DNA of 64,000 nucleotides from Haematobia irritans (taxonomy: Eukaryota > Arthropoda > Insecta > Diptera > Muscidae). The stretch spans positions 97,797,674-97,861,673 of the forward strand of contig NC_134398.1 of NCBI RefSeq assembly GCF_050003625.1. The letters are read 5' to 3'. Shown here piece by piece: positions 10,147 through 21,189 of this stretch; position 1 is the stretch's first letter, and every line of letters begins with the position of its first letter. The notes beneath the pieces are model-generated. The model ran no database searches and was not told where the DNA came from. It saw only the letters and a program-made list of their open reading frames with translations. A program made the translations under genes and the position numbers.

Positions 10147-13034
10147 AGACTTCTTAAGTTAACGTTTTCCAAGTCCGCCAGTAATCTGAAGCTATATGCC
10201 CCTCTACTTCGCAGTTCCCCGGTATGTTCCTATGGCCAGGCACCCATATTAGGTGAATATTGTGCTGCTCAGCCATCTCATTGAGAGATTTTCGGCAGTC
10301 GATGGCCGTTTTCGAGTTGAGAAACACAGAGTCCAAGGATTTTATTGCAGGTTGACTGTCTGAGTATATATTCATGCCAATATTGCTTGGAGCATTACTT
10401 CTCAGTCAATTCAACATTTCTCTTATTGCTAATATTTCAGCCTGAAAAACGCTACAGTGATCAGGTAATTTTTTCGCTATTCGAAGTGCCAGATCTTTAG
10501 AATATACTCCGAAACCCACTTGGCCATCCAATTTGGAGCCATCAGTGTAGAAATCCATATATCTTTTATTCCCCGGGGTCCGTGTACACCACGCCTCACT
10601 GTTGGGAATTAGAGTCTCAAACTTTTTGTCGAAAAGTGGACCCGCCAAATTGTCATCCACTACGTTAGGCACATCTGGCATTATTTTGAGCGCCGAACTG
10701 TGACCGTAACTTTTTTCCGACCACAGCGATAGCTCGCTCAACCGCACAGCCGTTGTTGCAGCTGACTGTTTGGCCAAAATGTCTAAAGGCAATAGATGCA
10801 GTATGACATTAAGGGAGTTTGTTCCTGTCTTGCTGAATGCACCTGAGATATACAAGCACGCCATACGCTGAACTTTGTCTAAACTTGTCGGCTGGTGAAG
10901 TGCCGGCCACCAGACTACAACATCATATACCATTATAGATCTAACCACTGCCGTGTATAGCCAATGTACAATTTTTGGTTTTAGTCCCCACTTTTTCCCT
11001 ATTGCCTTTTTGCACGAGTATAAAGCTACCGTTGCTTTCCTCGCCCTTTCTTCAATATTAAGCTTAAACTTCAGCTTCCTGTCCAAAATAACGCCAAGGT
11101 ATTTTGCACACTCCCTAAAGGGAATTTCAATACCCCCTAAGGAAATGGGCCTAACCGTGGGAGTTTTGCGATCTTTGCAGTACATGACTAGTTCTGTCTT
11201 TACAGGATTTACCCCAAGACCATTGTCTTTCGCCCATTTCTCCGTCATCCGGAGGGCCCTCTGAATAATATCTCTGATTGTGGATGGGAATTTTCCCCTG
11301 ACTGCTAGAGGCACATCGTCTGCGTATGCCACTACTGGTATCCTTTCTGTTTCTAGGGAAACCAGAAGGTCGTTTATAGCAACATTCCAAAGAAGAGTTG
11401 ATGGAACATTATAGATCTAACCACTGCCATGTATAGCCAATGTACAATTTTTGGTTTTAGTCCCCACTTTTTCCCTATTGCCTTTTTGCACGAGTATAAA
11501 GCTACCGTTGCTTTCCTCGCCCTTTCTTCAATATTAAGCTTAAACTTCAGCTTCCTGTCCAAAATAACGCCAAGGTATTTTGCACACTCCCTAAAGGGAA
11601 TTTCAATACCCCCTAAGGAAATGGGCCTAACCGTGGGAGTTTTGCGATCTTTGCAGTACAAGACTAGTTCTGTCTTTACAGGATTTACCCCAAGACCATT
11701 GTCTTTCGCCCATTTCTCCGTCATCCGGAGGACCCTCTGAATAATATCTCTGATTGTGGATGGGAATTTTCCCCTGACTGCTAGAGACACTCGTCTGCGT
11801 ATGCCACTACTGGTATCCTTTCTGTTTCTAGGGAAACCAGAAGGTCGTTTATAGCAACATTCCAAAGAAGAGTTGATGGAACTCCTCCTTGAGGAGTGCC
11901 TCTGTTCACATATCTTTGTATGTTTGCTTGTCCTAGTGTGGCTGAAATACTTCTCTTCCTTAGAAGTTCGTCTAACAGCCTAAGTATACCTGGATCAACA
12001 TTCAGAGTTGCCTGTCCATTTAATATCGAGCTCGGATGGACGTTATTGAATGCCCCTTCGATGTCTAGAAATTCCACGATTGTGTATTCTTTGACAGATA
12101 GTGAGCTTTCGATAAAGCTGACTAGTTCATGTAATGCGGTCTCAGTAGACCCGCCCTTCGAGTATGCATGTTGTCGTTTCGAGAGCAAACTTGAATCGAC
12201 GCTAGTTCTAAGATAAATATCTATCATCCTCTCCAGAGTCTTAAGTAGGAATGATGATAAGCTGATTGGTCGGAAATCCATCGCATTCGAGTGAGAGGCT
12301 TTTCCCGCTTAAGTATGAAAACGACTTTTGATTCCCTCCACTTTCGTGGAATATATGCTAAGTTGATACATCCTATATATATACAACCAGGGGATAATTC
12401 TGTCAGCCACCGCTTGTAACTCCGCCGGAGTAATTCCATCAGGTCCGGGGGATTTGAATGATCCAAAGCTATTTAACGCCCATTTTATTCTAGATTCTGA
12501 TACAATTTCCTCGATAGGAAACGACCGCTGAGCCACTGTGGCACCGCCAGTGCATGGTTCAACCGTCGGATTTCCGGGAAAATGTGTGTCCAATAGTACA
12601 TCCAGCGTCTCCTCACTAGACGTTGTCCAATTGCCCTCCAATGTTTTAATGAAACCTGGAGCGGAGTTCGTGGATTTTAGCACCTTCCGTAGTCTGGAAG
12701 CCTCGGACGTATTCTCAATGGTGCTGCAGTAATCATTCCAAGAGTTATGCTGAGCCTTTCTCAGTTCTCGCTTGTTTCCTCTCAGATTCTTCTTGTAAGT
12801 GTCCCAATCCACAGGAGCTCTTGTGGACTTTGCTTTGTTGAAGAGCTTCCTGCACGATTTCCTCATATTACCTAACTCCGTAGACCACCATGGTGATCGA
12901 TTTTTCCCCCTTGGCTTCCCTTTAGGGCATGCAGCTTTCAGTGAAATGTTGAAGGCCTTAGTAATCCTCTCCACTGCGTGTTCGATATCTTGCACAGTGC
13001 TCATATTTGTCTCTGCTATTTCCGGTATCATCAT
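10147..13034 (-). pseudogene. LINE ORF2 remnants (copy C)
   Basis: Minus-strand frames cover, in protein order, the end of the endonuclease (12309-13034, with SPGPDGITP at its end), RT (11781-12281, FLDIEGAFNNV and GTPQGGV), RT palm and connection (10406-11332 and a second copy 11374-11865), and the RNase H core (10154-10375). Frames break near 12305, within the duplication, and in RNase H. In the downstream copy of the duplication one base is missing in the codons for the YADD box (near 11790), while the other copy keeps YADD at about 11312-11326. Not functional. Confidence 0.88.
10931..11882. repeat. 476-bp tandem duplication within LINE C
   Basis: The segment beginning cattatagatctaac at 10931 recurs at 11407, an offset of 476 bases. 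Both units end in caaagaagagttgatgga. The units differ at only a few sites (for example acatcg versus actcg in the catalytic box), so the duplication is young relative to the element or has been homogenised. Confidence 0.9.
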
Positions 13035-13093
13035 ATTGAACGATTCCCTATACCTATTCCAGTCAGCTTTCCTAACATTATTTTTATTATTTT

Positions 13094-14088
13094 TTCAACC
13101 GTCGAACGGAACGGACGTGTTTTTTAATAGCGGATAAAATCATCGTAATAAGTACCTACTACGAATTTCAAGTGTGGTGGGATATTAGGCCACCATGCAG
13201 AGAAATTCAAAGACATCCACTGGGTTGCTAACTTCAGGGCCCAGTGGACGGGTATCGACTGGAGTTATAAATTTGGGCAATGACCAAGAGTTAGGCCCAA
13301 TTAGTCGACCTGTAGACGGGTCGACAGGTGGCGACAATTTGACAAGTCGGACCTTTTCCAAGGTAACGGCATCAAAAGGAGGTAATCCCTCATGAAAGAG
13401 ATTCAAAGAACGCAGAAATGCTTTGTTTATCCTAAAGAAATTAGGATCAGTCGACCCAAGCACGTTGTCGGCTAAACAAAGCGATTCCTTAAAATGGGCT
13501 CAAGGAATTCTTGAGGCTGGAAAAAGGGAACGATCACCGGATGAGCTGCCATCCTCCAAAAGGGATCAACGATCGTTTGCCTCAGTTGCTAAAGACAGCC
13601 TTGTGATGGCTATCATAAATAAAGGAGCATTGGACGGTATGGTTCCAAAGCAAAAATGGGGGGAAATTGAGAATGCTTTGTCTGGCGTCTACTCACAGGT
13701 GCTGGAAAAGTTTCCCGGCCCAGATCCTCGACACCAAGAGGCTGGTTGGTATCAAGGACGATTTAAGCTAGTCGCATTTGAGGACCAGAGGTCTATAGAA
13801 TGTTTTAAAGCTGCTCTGATACTAATTGGTGAAGTTTGGGAAGGAGCTGCTCTAGAGTTAGTCGAGAAGAAAGACATACCGGCTAGACCACGAGCACATG
13901 CGTGGATACCTGCAAACCCTCCTGACCCTGAATCTATTTTAAATAGACTGAAACAATGCAATCCAGATCTTCCAACAGCTGATTGGAAGGTTGGCCGTTT
14001 GGATGAAGTGGATGGGCCACGACGGCATGCAGTGTTTATATTGAACACTCAGTCTTTGCCACATCTAGCAAAGTCTCAGGGCCGTGTA
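13094..14088 (+). mobile_element. LINE copy D, 5' end in plus orientation
   Basis: It begins ttcaaccgtcgaacggaacg, the 5' end also seen at 30761 and 59973. About 100 bases of 5' UTR lead to ORF1 ATG at 13195. Similarity to copies E and F stops after gggccgtgta at 14088, where the sequence switches to the minus strand of the same family (D'). Confidence 0.88.
13195..14088 (+). pseudogene. LINE ORF1 N-terminal part with early stop (copy D)
   Basis: ORF1 starts at ATG 13195 ([10 protein letters not shown]). A TGA at 13393-13395 replaces the CGA arginine codon present in copy F at 60272. The frame then continues open through the basic region, the KRDQRSFASVAKDS word and the DUF4780-like domain (GAALELVEKKD, PADWKV-type words) to the break at 14088. 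From there the frame runs into inverted LINE sequence. The same TGA is present in copy E. Confidence 0.85.
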
Positions 14089-15572
14089 TTTCCAGGAAAA
14101 TGTGTGTCCAATAGTACCTCCAGCGTCTCCTCACTGGACGTTGTCCAATTGCCCTCCGATGTTTTAATGAAACCTGGAGCGGAGTTGGTGGATGCTAGAA
14201 CCTTCCGTAGTCTGGAAGCCTCGGACGTATTCTCAATACTGCTGCAGTAAGCATTCCAAGAGTTATGCTGAGCCTTTCTCAGTTCTCGCTTGTATCCTCT
14301 CAGATTCTTCTTGTAAGCGTCCCAGTCCTCAGGGGCTCTGGTGGACTTTGCCTTGTTAAAGAGCTTCCTGCAGGATTTCCTCATATTACTTAATTCCGTA
14401 GACCACCATGGTGGTCTATGTTTCCCCCTTGGCTTTCCTCTAGGGCATGCAGCTTTCAGTGAGATGTTGAAGGCCTTAGTAATCCGCTCCACTGCGTGTT
14501 CGATATCTTGCACATTTCTCATATTTGTCTCTGTTATTTCCGGTATCATCATATTGAACGATTCCCTATACCTATTCCAGTCAGCTTTCCTAACATTTGG
14601 CGGAAATATGGTCTTGGTGGTATGAACATCAAATTTGAAACTGATGTAGCGATGATCTGAGAAGCTGTGTTCACTTAAAACATGCCACTCAGATATCATT
14701 TCATTCAGTTCTTGCGAGGCCAAGGTGATGTCCAAAACCTCTTGCCTGTTTTTAGTGACAAAGGTTGGGGCATCTCCCTTGTTGCAAACTACCAGATTAG
14801 TACGCAAAATAAACTCTATTAGCGACTCTCCCCTTGCATTAGTATCACTACTTCCCCATATACTATGATGTGCATTCGCATCGCATCCCATAATAAGTTT
14901 CGTCTTTGTTTTCAGTGACTCCTCAACTAAGGTCTTAACGGCACATGGAGGCATCTCCCTGTCATGTCCCATGTAGACCAAAGATACCCAATATTTGCAT
15001 TTGGCTATTTCTAAATTGGCAACGACAGTGTCTGCATTGCACATTGAAGGAAGCAGAAACAAGTTAAGCTCGTTTTTAGCAATTATACAGGCTCGATTTA
15101 CATCATTACCAGTATACTGCAATAGTTTGAACCCCGGAGTACTTAATTCACATAAACATATGGTTCTTGAATAAGAACTATGTCTATGTCCCCTTCATCA
15201 GGAGAACTTTTAAGGCAGCACATGCAGCCTTACAATGATGAAGATTTATCTGGAGGATCCGTAGGACCATCGAGATTTTCAACAACCGTCACATCAGCCG
15301 CTTCAATTGAGTCATCAAGAATGTCCTCTTCAGAGATCTCGGTGACTCTCGCAGTAACCATGGGTTCAACTTTGGTGAGTTCTGAGGCAGTAGAAGCCTC
15401 CTCACGCATACGGTATCTATCCATGTCTTCAATTTTGGTATCTCCCTCGACTTCGCAAGAGGATCCGCTTACTTCTGATTCAGACAGAGGCTTGTCCACT
15501 TCTGAATCCTTTAGCTGATCGTTTTTATACATCTTCATTTGGATATAATGAAAGCCATAACATACACGGCCC
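14089..15572 (-). mobile_element. LINE segment D', inverted part next to D
   Basis: On the minus strand this carries the end of ORF1 (15230-15572, starting at gggccgtgtatg), then ORF2 from the endonuclease start to the HFPGN region before the RT core. In element coordinates it starts where the plus segment D stops; both contain gggccgtgta. It therefore looks like one element whose second part was inverted, as in twin-priming or a local inversion. The ORF2 endonuclease frame (14076-15122) is open. After 15572 the sequence changes to aagctt and the mariner region. Confidence 0.85.
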
Positions 15573-16020
15573 AAGCTTACAATTAGTGTGTGTAGGCTCA
15601 TATACGAGGATGGTTCGGAAACTTCTTAGCCTATCAATGAAAGAGAATAGTTAGTTTTTCAAAAATATTTTTATTTTACAATATAATCTACTGAAACTTC
15701 AATACACTTAGTCCAACGCTTTTCTAGCAATTCTATCCCTTGATTAAAATAGTTTTCCTCAAGGTCTTCAAAATAGTGATTTATAACTGTAATTGCATCT
15801 TCATTTCCTTGCCAGCAAGGATTTTTTTGATTTGGGAACAAGTAAACGTCACTTGGAGCTAAATAAGGAGAATAAGGTGGGTGGTTAAGCAACTCGTACT
15901 TTAATTCGTTGATTTTATCCATTGTTAAAAAACTCTTGTGCGCTGGTCTTGGTAAAAAATTATTTTCTCGTGTTGTAAGCCAGGACGTTTTTCTCGAATT
16001 TTTAATTGATACAAAAGTTT

Positions 16021-16220
16021 TGTTGGAACACTCATTTACACTTTGTAATTTTTGATATTATATTTTTACTTCAATCACATAGGCTTTGAATTTTTAAATG
16101 TATACTAAAATTGTATTGTTTCTTTAACTTAAAAATTCTTCCTTCGAGTATATACGCATATTTAATTGCCAAATAAATATTTTTTTTAACAAAAATAATT
16201 TCTGCGTTAATATTATAAAA
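16021..16220 (+). repeat. copia 5' LTR
   Basis: Starts TGTTGGAACAC and ends tattataaaa just before the primer site. It matches the 3' LTR at 19904-20104 with scattered substitutions over 200 bases. The end lacks the usual CA. The duplicated target agttt directly in front fixes the left border. Confidence 0.9.
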
Positions 16221-16231
16221 GGTTATGGGCG
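16221..16231 (+). promoter_or_regulatory. copia primer-binding site
   Basis: The bases ggttatgggc follow the 5' LTR. Drosophila copia uses the same site, complementary to an internal part of initiator tRNA-Met. The gag ATG (16225) lies within it. Confidence 0.75.
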
Positions 16232-17253
16232 ACACCAAGCACGAATCTGGTCACGGAATATTACAATTCCGTGGATCCAATTTTGAAAACTGGAGCTATC
16301 GTGTTACGATGTATTTGGATTCTTTGGATTTGCTTGATGCCATAAATGCGGACATGCCCGCTGAACCAGGACAAGTTGTGGCATTCTCTAAAAAGTATAA
16401 AAAGGCGAAATCTACAATTGTCAGTCTAATAGCTGATGAGTATTTGGAATGTGTTCGCAATAAAAAGACTGCGAAGGAGATGTGGTCTGCTCTGCAAAAT
16501 ACATTTGCTAAGAAGTCGGTTACAAGTCAGACCTTGTTAAGAAAGCAGTTGGCCCTTTTGAGAATGAAACCTGGAGATGATTTAAGGAAACACTTATTAG
16601 CATTTGACGATCTAATAAGAAAATTGAAAACGTCTGGAGCTAATATAAATGAAAATGATGTGGTAGCTCAACTTTTTGTCACACTACCAGACGCCTTTGA
16701 CCCGGTAGTGGCTGCATTGGAAAACGTGAAGGAAGACTATCTATCCATAGATATTGTGAAACAAAGGCTGTTAGCTGAAGATGCCAAACGACAAGATCGC
16801 TATGAAGATGACGTAACAAAGGCGCCCGCTTTTACTGGTGAGAAGAAGCCGAAGAAATTTCTTGGCGTTTGTTTCCGTTGCAAAAAGCGGGGACACAAGC
16901 AGAAGGACTGTCGTGTCCGATTAGGAAATGAAAAGGCAAATACAGCGTCAACGTCTGAATCTGTTTGTTTTATGTCTGATAGTGCTGCTGGTAAGAAATG
17001 TTCGAACTCGTCGAAATATATTTCATTTAAAATAGACTCTGGTGCCACGGATCATATGTGCAAATATGATTGGTGTTTCGATGATCTCACAAAAGTGAAC
17101 CATCCAGTAACAATTTGTGTTTCCAAAAATTCAGAACAATTGATGGCCTATCAAAAAGGGACGATAAAAGCAAGCTGCAACCATGTGTCAGTTACAATTA
17201 GAGACGTTTTGTACGTAAAAGGACAATTTATTATCGGTGCCAAAATTGACTGA
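16225..17253 (+). pseudogene. copia gag and protease start
   Basis: The frame from ATG 16225 encodes a copia-type gag of about 215 residues (FRGSNFENWSYRVTMYLD, LLRKQLALLRMKPGDDL, LFVTLPDAFDPVVAAL). A CCHC zinc knuckle follows at 16870-16911 (C-x2-C-x4-H-x4-C). The protease box IDSGATDHMC lies near 17032-17061, its Asp-Ser-Gly being the aspartic protease site. The frame is lost near 17240, where pol continues in another frame. Gag itself looks intact. Confidence 0.9.
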
Positions 17254-19800
17254 AAATGGAATCACTATAGAATTCTCTAAAAATGCAGCGCTACTTAAAA
17301 AGAATGGTAAAGTCATCATGGAAGCTTTCAAAAATGGTAACCTTTATGAATTGAAAATGAAAATAGCCCACAAAGCAAAGGCATTTACGAGTTCATCTGA
17401 TGAAAGCAAATTGTGGCATTCAAGAATGGGACATCCCAGTGATAAGTGCTTACAAGATTTGGTGCGATACAATATGGTAGATGGAATTGGAAAAGTGTCT
17501 TCAATTGGCATGTGTGACGCGTGTGTCCAAGGTAAGCATTGTCGCAATCCTTTTAATGGAAATCGTCCGAAAACTACAAGGGTTTTGGAGAGAATACACA
17601 CTGATGTATGTGGCCCACTCGATCCCCAAACTTGGGACGGTAATAAGTATTTCGTAAGTTTTATTGACGATTATAGCCATTTTGCGCATATCTATTTGAT
17701 AAAGAAGAAATCCGAAGTCTTTGACAAAGTTGTTGGATTCGTGTCAATGGTAAGTGCAGAATGGAGTTGCTGAAAGATTCAACCGCACTTTGGTAGAAAA
17801 AGTGAGATCAATGCTGTAGAGTCAAGAGTACCGAAAGAATTATGGGGTGAGGCAGCATTAACTGCTACATATTTAATTAATCGAAGCCCATGTTAATCTC
17901 TTTTGGAGAAGAAAATGCCTGCTGAAATATGGTACAATAGAAAGCCCGACTTGTCGAAGATTCGTATATTTCGCTGCAAGGGCTAATAAGCAAAATAGAA
18001 AGAAATTGGATGCCAAATCCAAAGAAATGGTTATGATTGGTTACGTTTGTAATTGCTACAGGATGTGAAATCAAAAAGGAAGAAAAGTTGAAATTGCACG
18101 AGCTATTCGCTTTAATGAAAAACAATTTCCTCTCCGTTCCGAAAATGATGAAAATCACGAAATTCCGAATATGTCCATAATTTATGAGAGAAACGAGCAA
18201 GAGGGGGAAACAGAAGATTGTGTCGTTTCCGAAGAGAGCGAATTACAATCATCTCATTTAGCCCCAGATGGACAATTGTCGGATACATTAGTTGATAATG
18301 CTACTAGTGGTGAAGATTCAAATTATGAATCTCCAGAAGTAATTCAGAAATTCCAACCAAGGCGAAGTGAGAGATTAAAGAATAAACCCTTGGAGTTGAC
18401 GAAAGGTGATGCACATTTAGCCACTTCTGCAAATGCCCTTGAACCAAGAACATATTCTGATTTAGAAGTACATCCTGAGAAAGATAAATGGTTGAAAGCT
18501 GTTAAGGAAGAACTGGATGCAATGAAAGAAAACTCAGTATGGGAATTAGTTCCTCGAACAAGTGATCAGAAAATATTGAAATCAAAATGGGTGTTCAGAG
18601 TAAAAGAAGAAGAAAATGGAAACGGTGATCGCTACAAAGCTCGATTAGTAGCCAAAGGTTTCCTACAGAACTACGGTATAGACTATGAGGAGACATATTC
18701 TCCAGTTGCGAAGGAGACATATTCTCCAGTTGCTAGCAACGAGTATGAAAAAGCGATTACGTCAAACTTGATGTCAAAGCTGCATTTCTTTACGGAGACT
18801 TAAAAGAAACGATTTTTATGGAAATTCCAGAAGGACTTATTGCTCCTCGTGACTATGTCTGTAAACTACGAAAGTCACTCTACGGTCTGAAACAAAGCCC
18901 AAGATGTTGGAACTAGAAATTCAATGACTTCTTATTGAATCTTGGATTCAAAAGGTCTATATATGACTCTTGTCTTTATACAAAGTTCAAGAAAGACTCA
19001 ATTTTATATTTACTTATTTATGTCGATGACGTTTTAATTGCTGGAAATAATTTGAGTATGAAAGAAGATTTAAAAAGAAATCTTGGTACTGTTTTTAAAA
19101 TGTCGGATTGTGGTCCATTAAAATATTACTTGGGAACAAAAATTGAATATAACCGTTTGAATGGAACCATGAAATTAAGCCAAAAAACACATTGATAGAA
19201 TTTTAGAAAAATTTTCTATGAAAGAATGTAACACAACCAAAACACCAATGGAAAAAGGTTTATGTCTTCCTCAAGGAAGTTTGATGTACCTAATGTTAAG
19301 TGTTCGACCGGATATTTGCTACCAAATTGGATACTTAGCTAGATTTCAAAACAAGCCCGGCGACGTACATTGGACAGCGCTAAAAAGAGTAGTTCATTTA
19401 TATTTAAAGATAATATAAATGATGAAGAACTAATTGGTTTTGCCGACGCCGATTGGGCATCTGATAATACCGACCGGAAATCAGTAAGCGGTTTTATTTA
19501 TAAGGTCTTCGGTTGCCCCGTATCTTGGTGCAGCAAGAAACAAACTATCGTGGCAACATCATCAAGTGAAGGTGATGATGCTTAGTTATGCTGTTTCGGA
19601 GGCAATTTAGATAAGGGGAGTCCTAATAGATCTTAAAGTTCTAACTGAAATGAAACCAACCGTAATCTACGAAGATAATCTTGGATGTATTGGTATTGCT
19701 CGAAATTTTGAAAGCAAAAGGTCAAAACACATCGATGTCAAATTCCACTTCATTCGTGACTACGTATCAAAGGGACTCGTTAAAATTGAACAAATATAAA
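17237..19800 (+). pseudogene. copia pol: integrase, RT, RNase H, broken
   Basis: 17237-17773 holds the pre-integrase zinc region (LWHSRMGHPS, CDACVQGKH) and the first integrase box HTDVCGP. After GFVSM the sequence jumps to codons for the NGVAERFNRT word, so roughly a third of the integrase is deleted and the frame is lost. 17830-18170 has several stops. RT starts in 18171-18803 (KWVFRVKEE, RYKARLVAKG, GIDYEETYSPVA), where 24 bases are tandemly repeated (GGAGACATATTCTCCAGTTG near 18691 and 18715). The YVDD box is at 19019-19030, in frame 18935-19195. RNase H words ADADWASD and SWCSKKQ lie in 19370-19585. Many stops follow to 19800. Confidence 0.9.
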
Positions 19801-19894
19801 CAGAACTTCAATTAGCTGATATTTTTAGTAAGGCTCTCGATGCCTCGAAGTTTCCTCAATTTCGTAGTGAACTTCAATTAGAGAAGATGTGATT

Positions 19895-19903
19895 GAGAGG
19901 GGG
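19895..19903 (+). promoter_or_regulatory. copia polypurine tract
   Basis: The purine run gagaggggg sits directly in front of the 3' LTR, the position of the plus-strand primer in LTR retrotransposons. Confidence 0.75.
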
Positions 19904-20104
19904 TGTTGAAACACGCATTTACACTTTGTTACTTTTTGATATTATATTTTTACTTCAATCACATATGCTTTGAATTCTTAAATGTATACTAAAATTGTAT
20001 TTTTTCTTTAACATAAAAATTCTTCCTTCGAGTATATACGCATATTTAATTGTCAAATAAATATTTTTTTTAACAAAAATAATTTCTGCGTTTATATTAT
20101 AAAA
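19904..20104 (+). repeat. copia 3' LTR
   Basis: Starts TGTTGAAACACG and matches the 5' LTR over its whole length. It is followed by the target duplicate agttt. About a dozen differences from the 5' LTR show that the insertion is not recent. Confidence 0.9.
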
Positions 20105-20675
20105 AGTTTGCAATAGTACTCTGAATTTATTGTTTTACCCTTTTGCAAATAGCCAATTAATAAAATACCTTTGAAGTCCCAAAAAAAACCGTTGCCATAA
20201 CCTTACCAGCCGATTGAATTGTTTTTGCCTTCTTTGGGACACTTCCTCCAGCTTCAGTCCATTGTTTGGATTGTTCTCTTGTCTCTGGAGTACAGTGGTG
20301 GATCCATGTCTCATCAACAGTTATGAAAGGACGCTTAAAATCCATTTTATTTCGCTTAAAACGATACAAACAAGCTTGAGAAATGTTCATTCTTATGCGT
20401 TTTTGATCGACTGTTAACAAACGCGGCACCCATCTTGCAGAAAGCTTTTTCATCTGTAGTTCTTCATGCAAAATTAAATGGACTCGATCATTTGAGATGC
20501 CCATGATAGTAGCAATTTCACGCACTTTTATTCGCCGATCATTTAATACCATATGATGCACTTTGGCTACAATTTCTGTTGTTGTTGTTGTTTTTGGACG
20601 TCCACTACGTGGTTCATCTTCAATGCTTGTACGACCACGTTTAAATTCAGCAACTCAATTTTTTACTGTTGCATA

Positions 20676-20961
20676 CACACAAAAAAATTTCACGAAAATT
20701 TTTCCAATTAAAATTTTAATTGAGTTTTAAAAAATATTCAATTAAAAATTTAATTGATTCAACAAATTTTTTAATTGAAACAAAAATCAATCACAAAAAT
20801 AATAGTATCAATCAATTTTTTAATTGGATCAATTAACTTTTTAATTGACCTTCAATTAATTTTTAATTGATACTATCATTTCTGTGATTGAAGACATTTC
20901 AATTAAAAATTAATTGGATCAATTAATTTCGTGATTGAATCAGAAAAAAAATTTTTGTGTG
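20676..20961. mobile_element. MITE rich in TTAATTG words, copy 1
   Basis: The ends are cacacaaaaaaattt and aaatttttgtgtg, flanked by TA on each side (20674-20675 and 20962-20963). The interrupted mariner codons around the insert show a single TA before insertion. The interior is an array of short palindromes made of caatta/taattg words, so the whole 286-bp element can fold on itself. A second, inverted copy lies at 48363-48633. Confidence 0.85.
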
Positions 20962-21189
20962 TATGAAGAAGCACTTTCACCTAATACATTCACCATATCA
21001 TTATGAATTTCTTGTCCCGATAAACCTTTTTTATGTAAATATTTAATGACAGCACGCATTTCTGATTTTTCCATTGTAAAAAAATTGCGGATGCGTCTTT
21101 TTTGAACACCTGTTTCTATATGAAGAAGATGCCAGATCGAAATTTAACATGTGTTCATAACAGAGACGGAAGTTTCCAAAACACTTAAC

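Larger units (their letters stand above)
8451..13078 (-). mobile_element. LINE copy C, split by family X
   Basis: On the minus strand this is the same LINE as copies A and E, from within the endonuclease (13078) to the 3' tail (ggttaggttaggttaa at 8451). It has lost the 5' end. It is interrupted by a TIR element at 8636-10146, carries a tandem duplication at 10931-11882, and lacks about 400 bases of the C-terminal ORF2 region: the sequence jumps from the RNase H word NCE to the codons for the last 30 or so residues near 10205. All these make it a fossil. Confidence 0.9.
16021..20104 (+). mobile_element. Ty1/copia LTR retrotransposon, decayed
   Basis: Two LTRs of about 200 bp bound gag and pol in copia order (protease, integrase, RT, RNase H). 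A 5-bp target duplication agttt lies at 16016-16020 and 20105-20109. It interrupts the mariner transposase. The primer site ggttatgggc and the layout are close to Drosophila copia. The coding region has frameshifts, stops and an internal integrase deletion, so this copy is inactive. Confidence 0.93.
15671..21074 (-). pseudogene. Mariner transposase, three pieces
   Basis: Piece one (21074-20964) gives the N-terminal helix-turn-helix start, MEKSEMRAVIKYLHKKG, up to GESASS. Piece two (20673-20110) gives EFKRGRTSIEDEPRSGRP, the ARWVPRLL linker and VDETWIHH, the box with the first catalytic Asp. Piece three (16015-15671) gives the C-terminus with HPPYSPYLAPSD and KRWTKCIE. In mariners the third box normally reads YSPDLAPSD; here the Asp is Tyr. 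A stop lies near 15925, and the central catalytic box was not recognised. The enzyme is dead irrespective of the insertions. Confidence 0.85.

Noticed and set aside
10154..13137. CRISPR-like or other direct-repeat array in the repeated region
   Set aside because: The repeats are one tandem duplication of LINE sequence; no regular spacers, and the genome is a fly.
15566..15578. HindIII-like aagctt at the end of LINE D' and near the end of LINE C (8446) as cloning or ligation scars
   Set aside because: Two six-base words in 7 kb are expected by chance, and there is no ligation-type duplication of the site.
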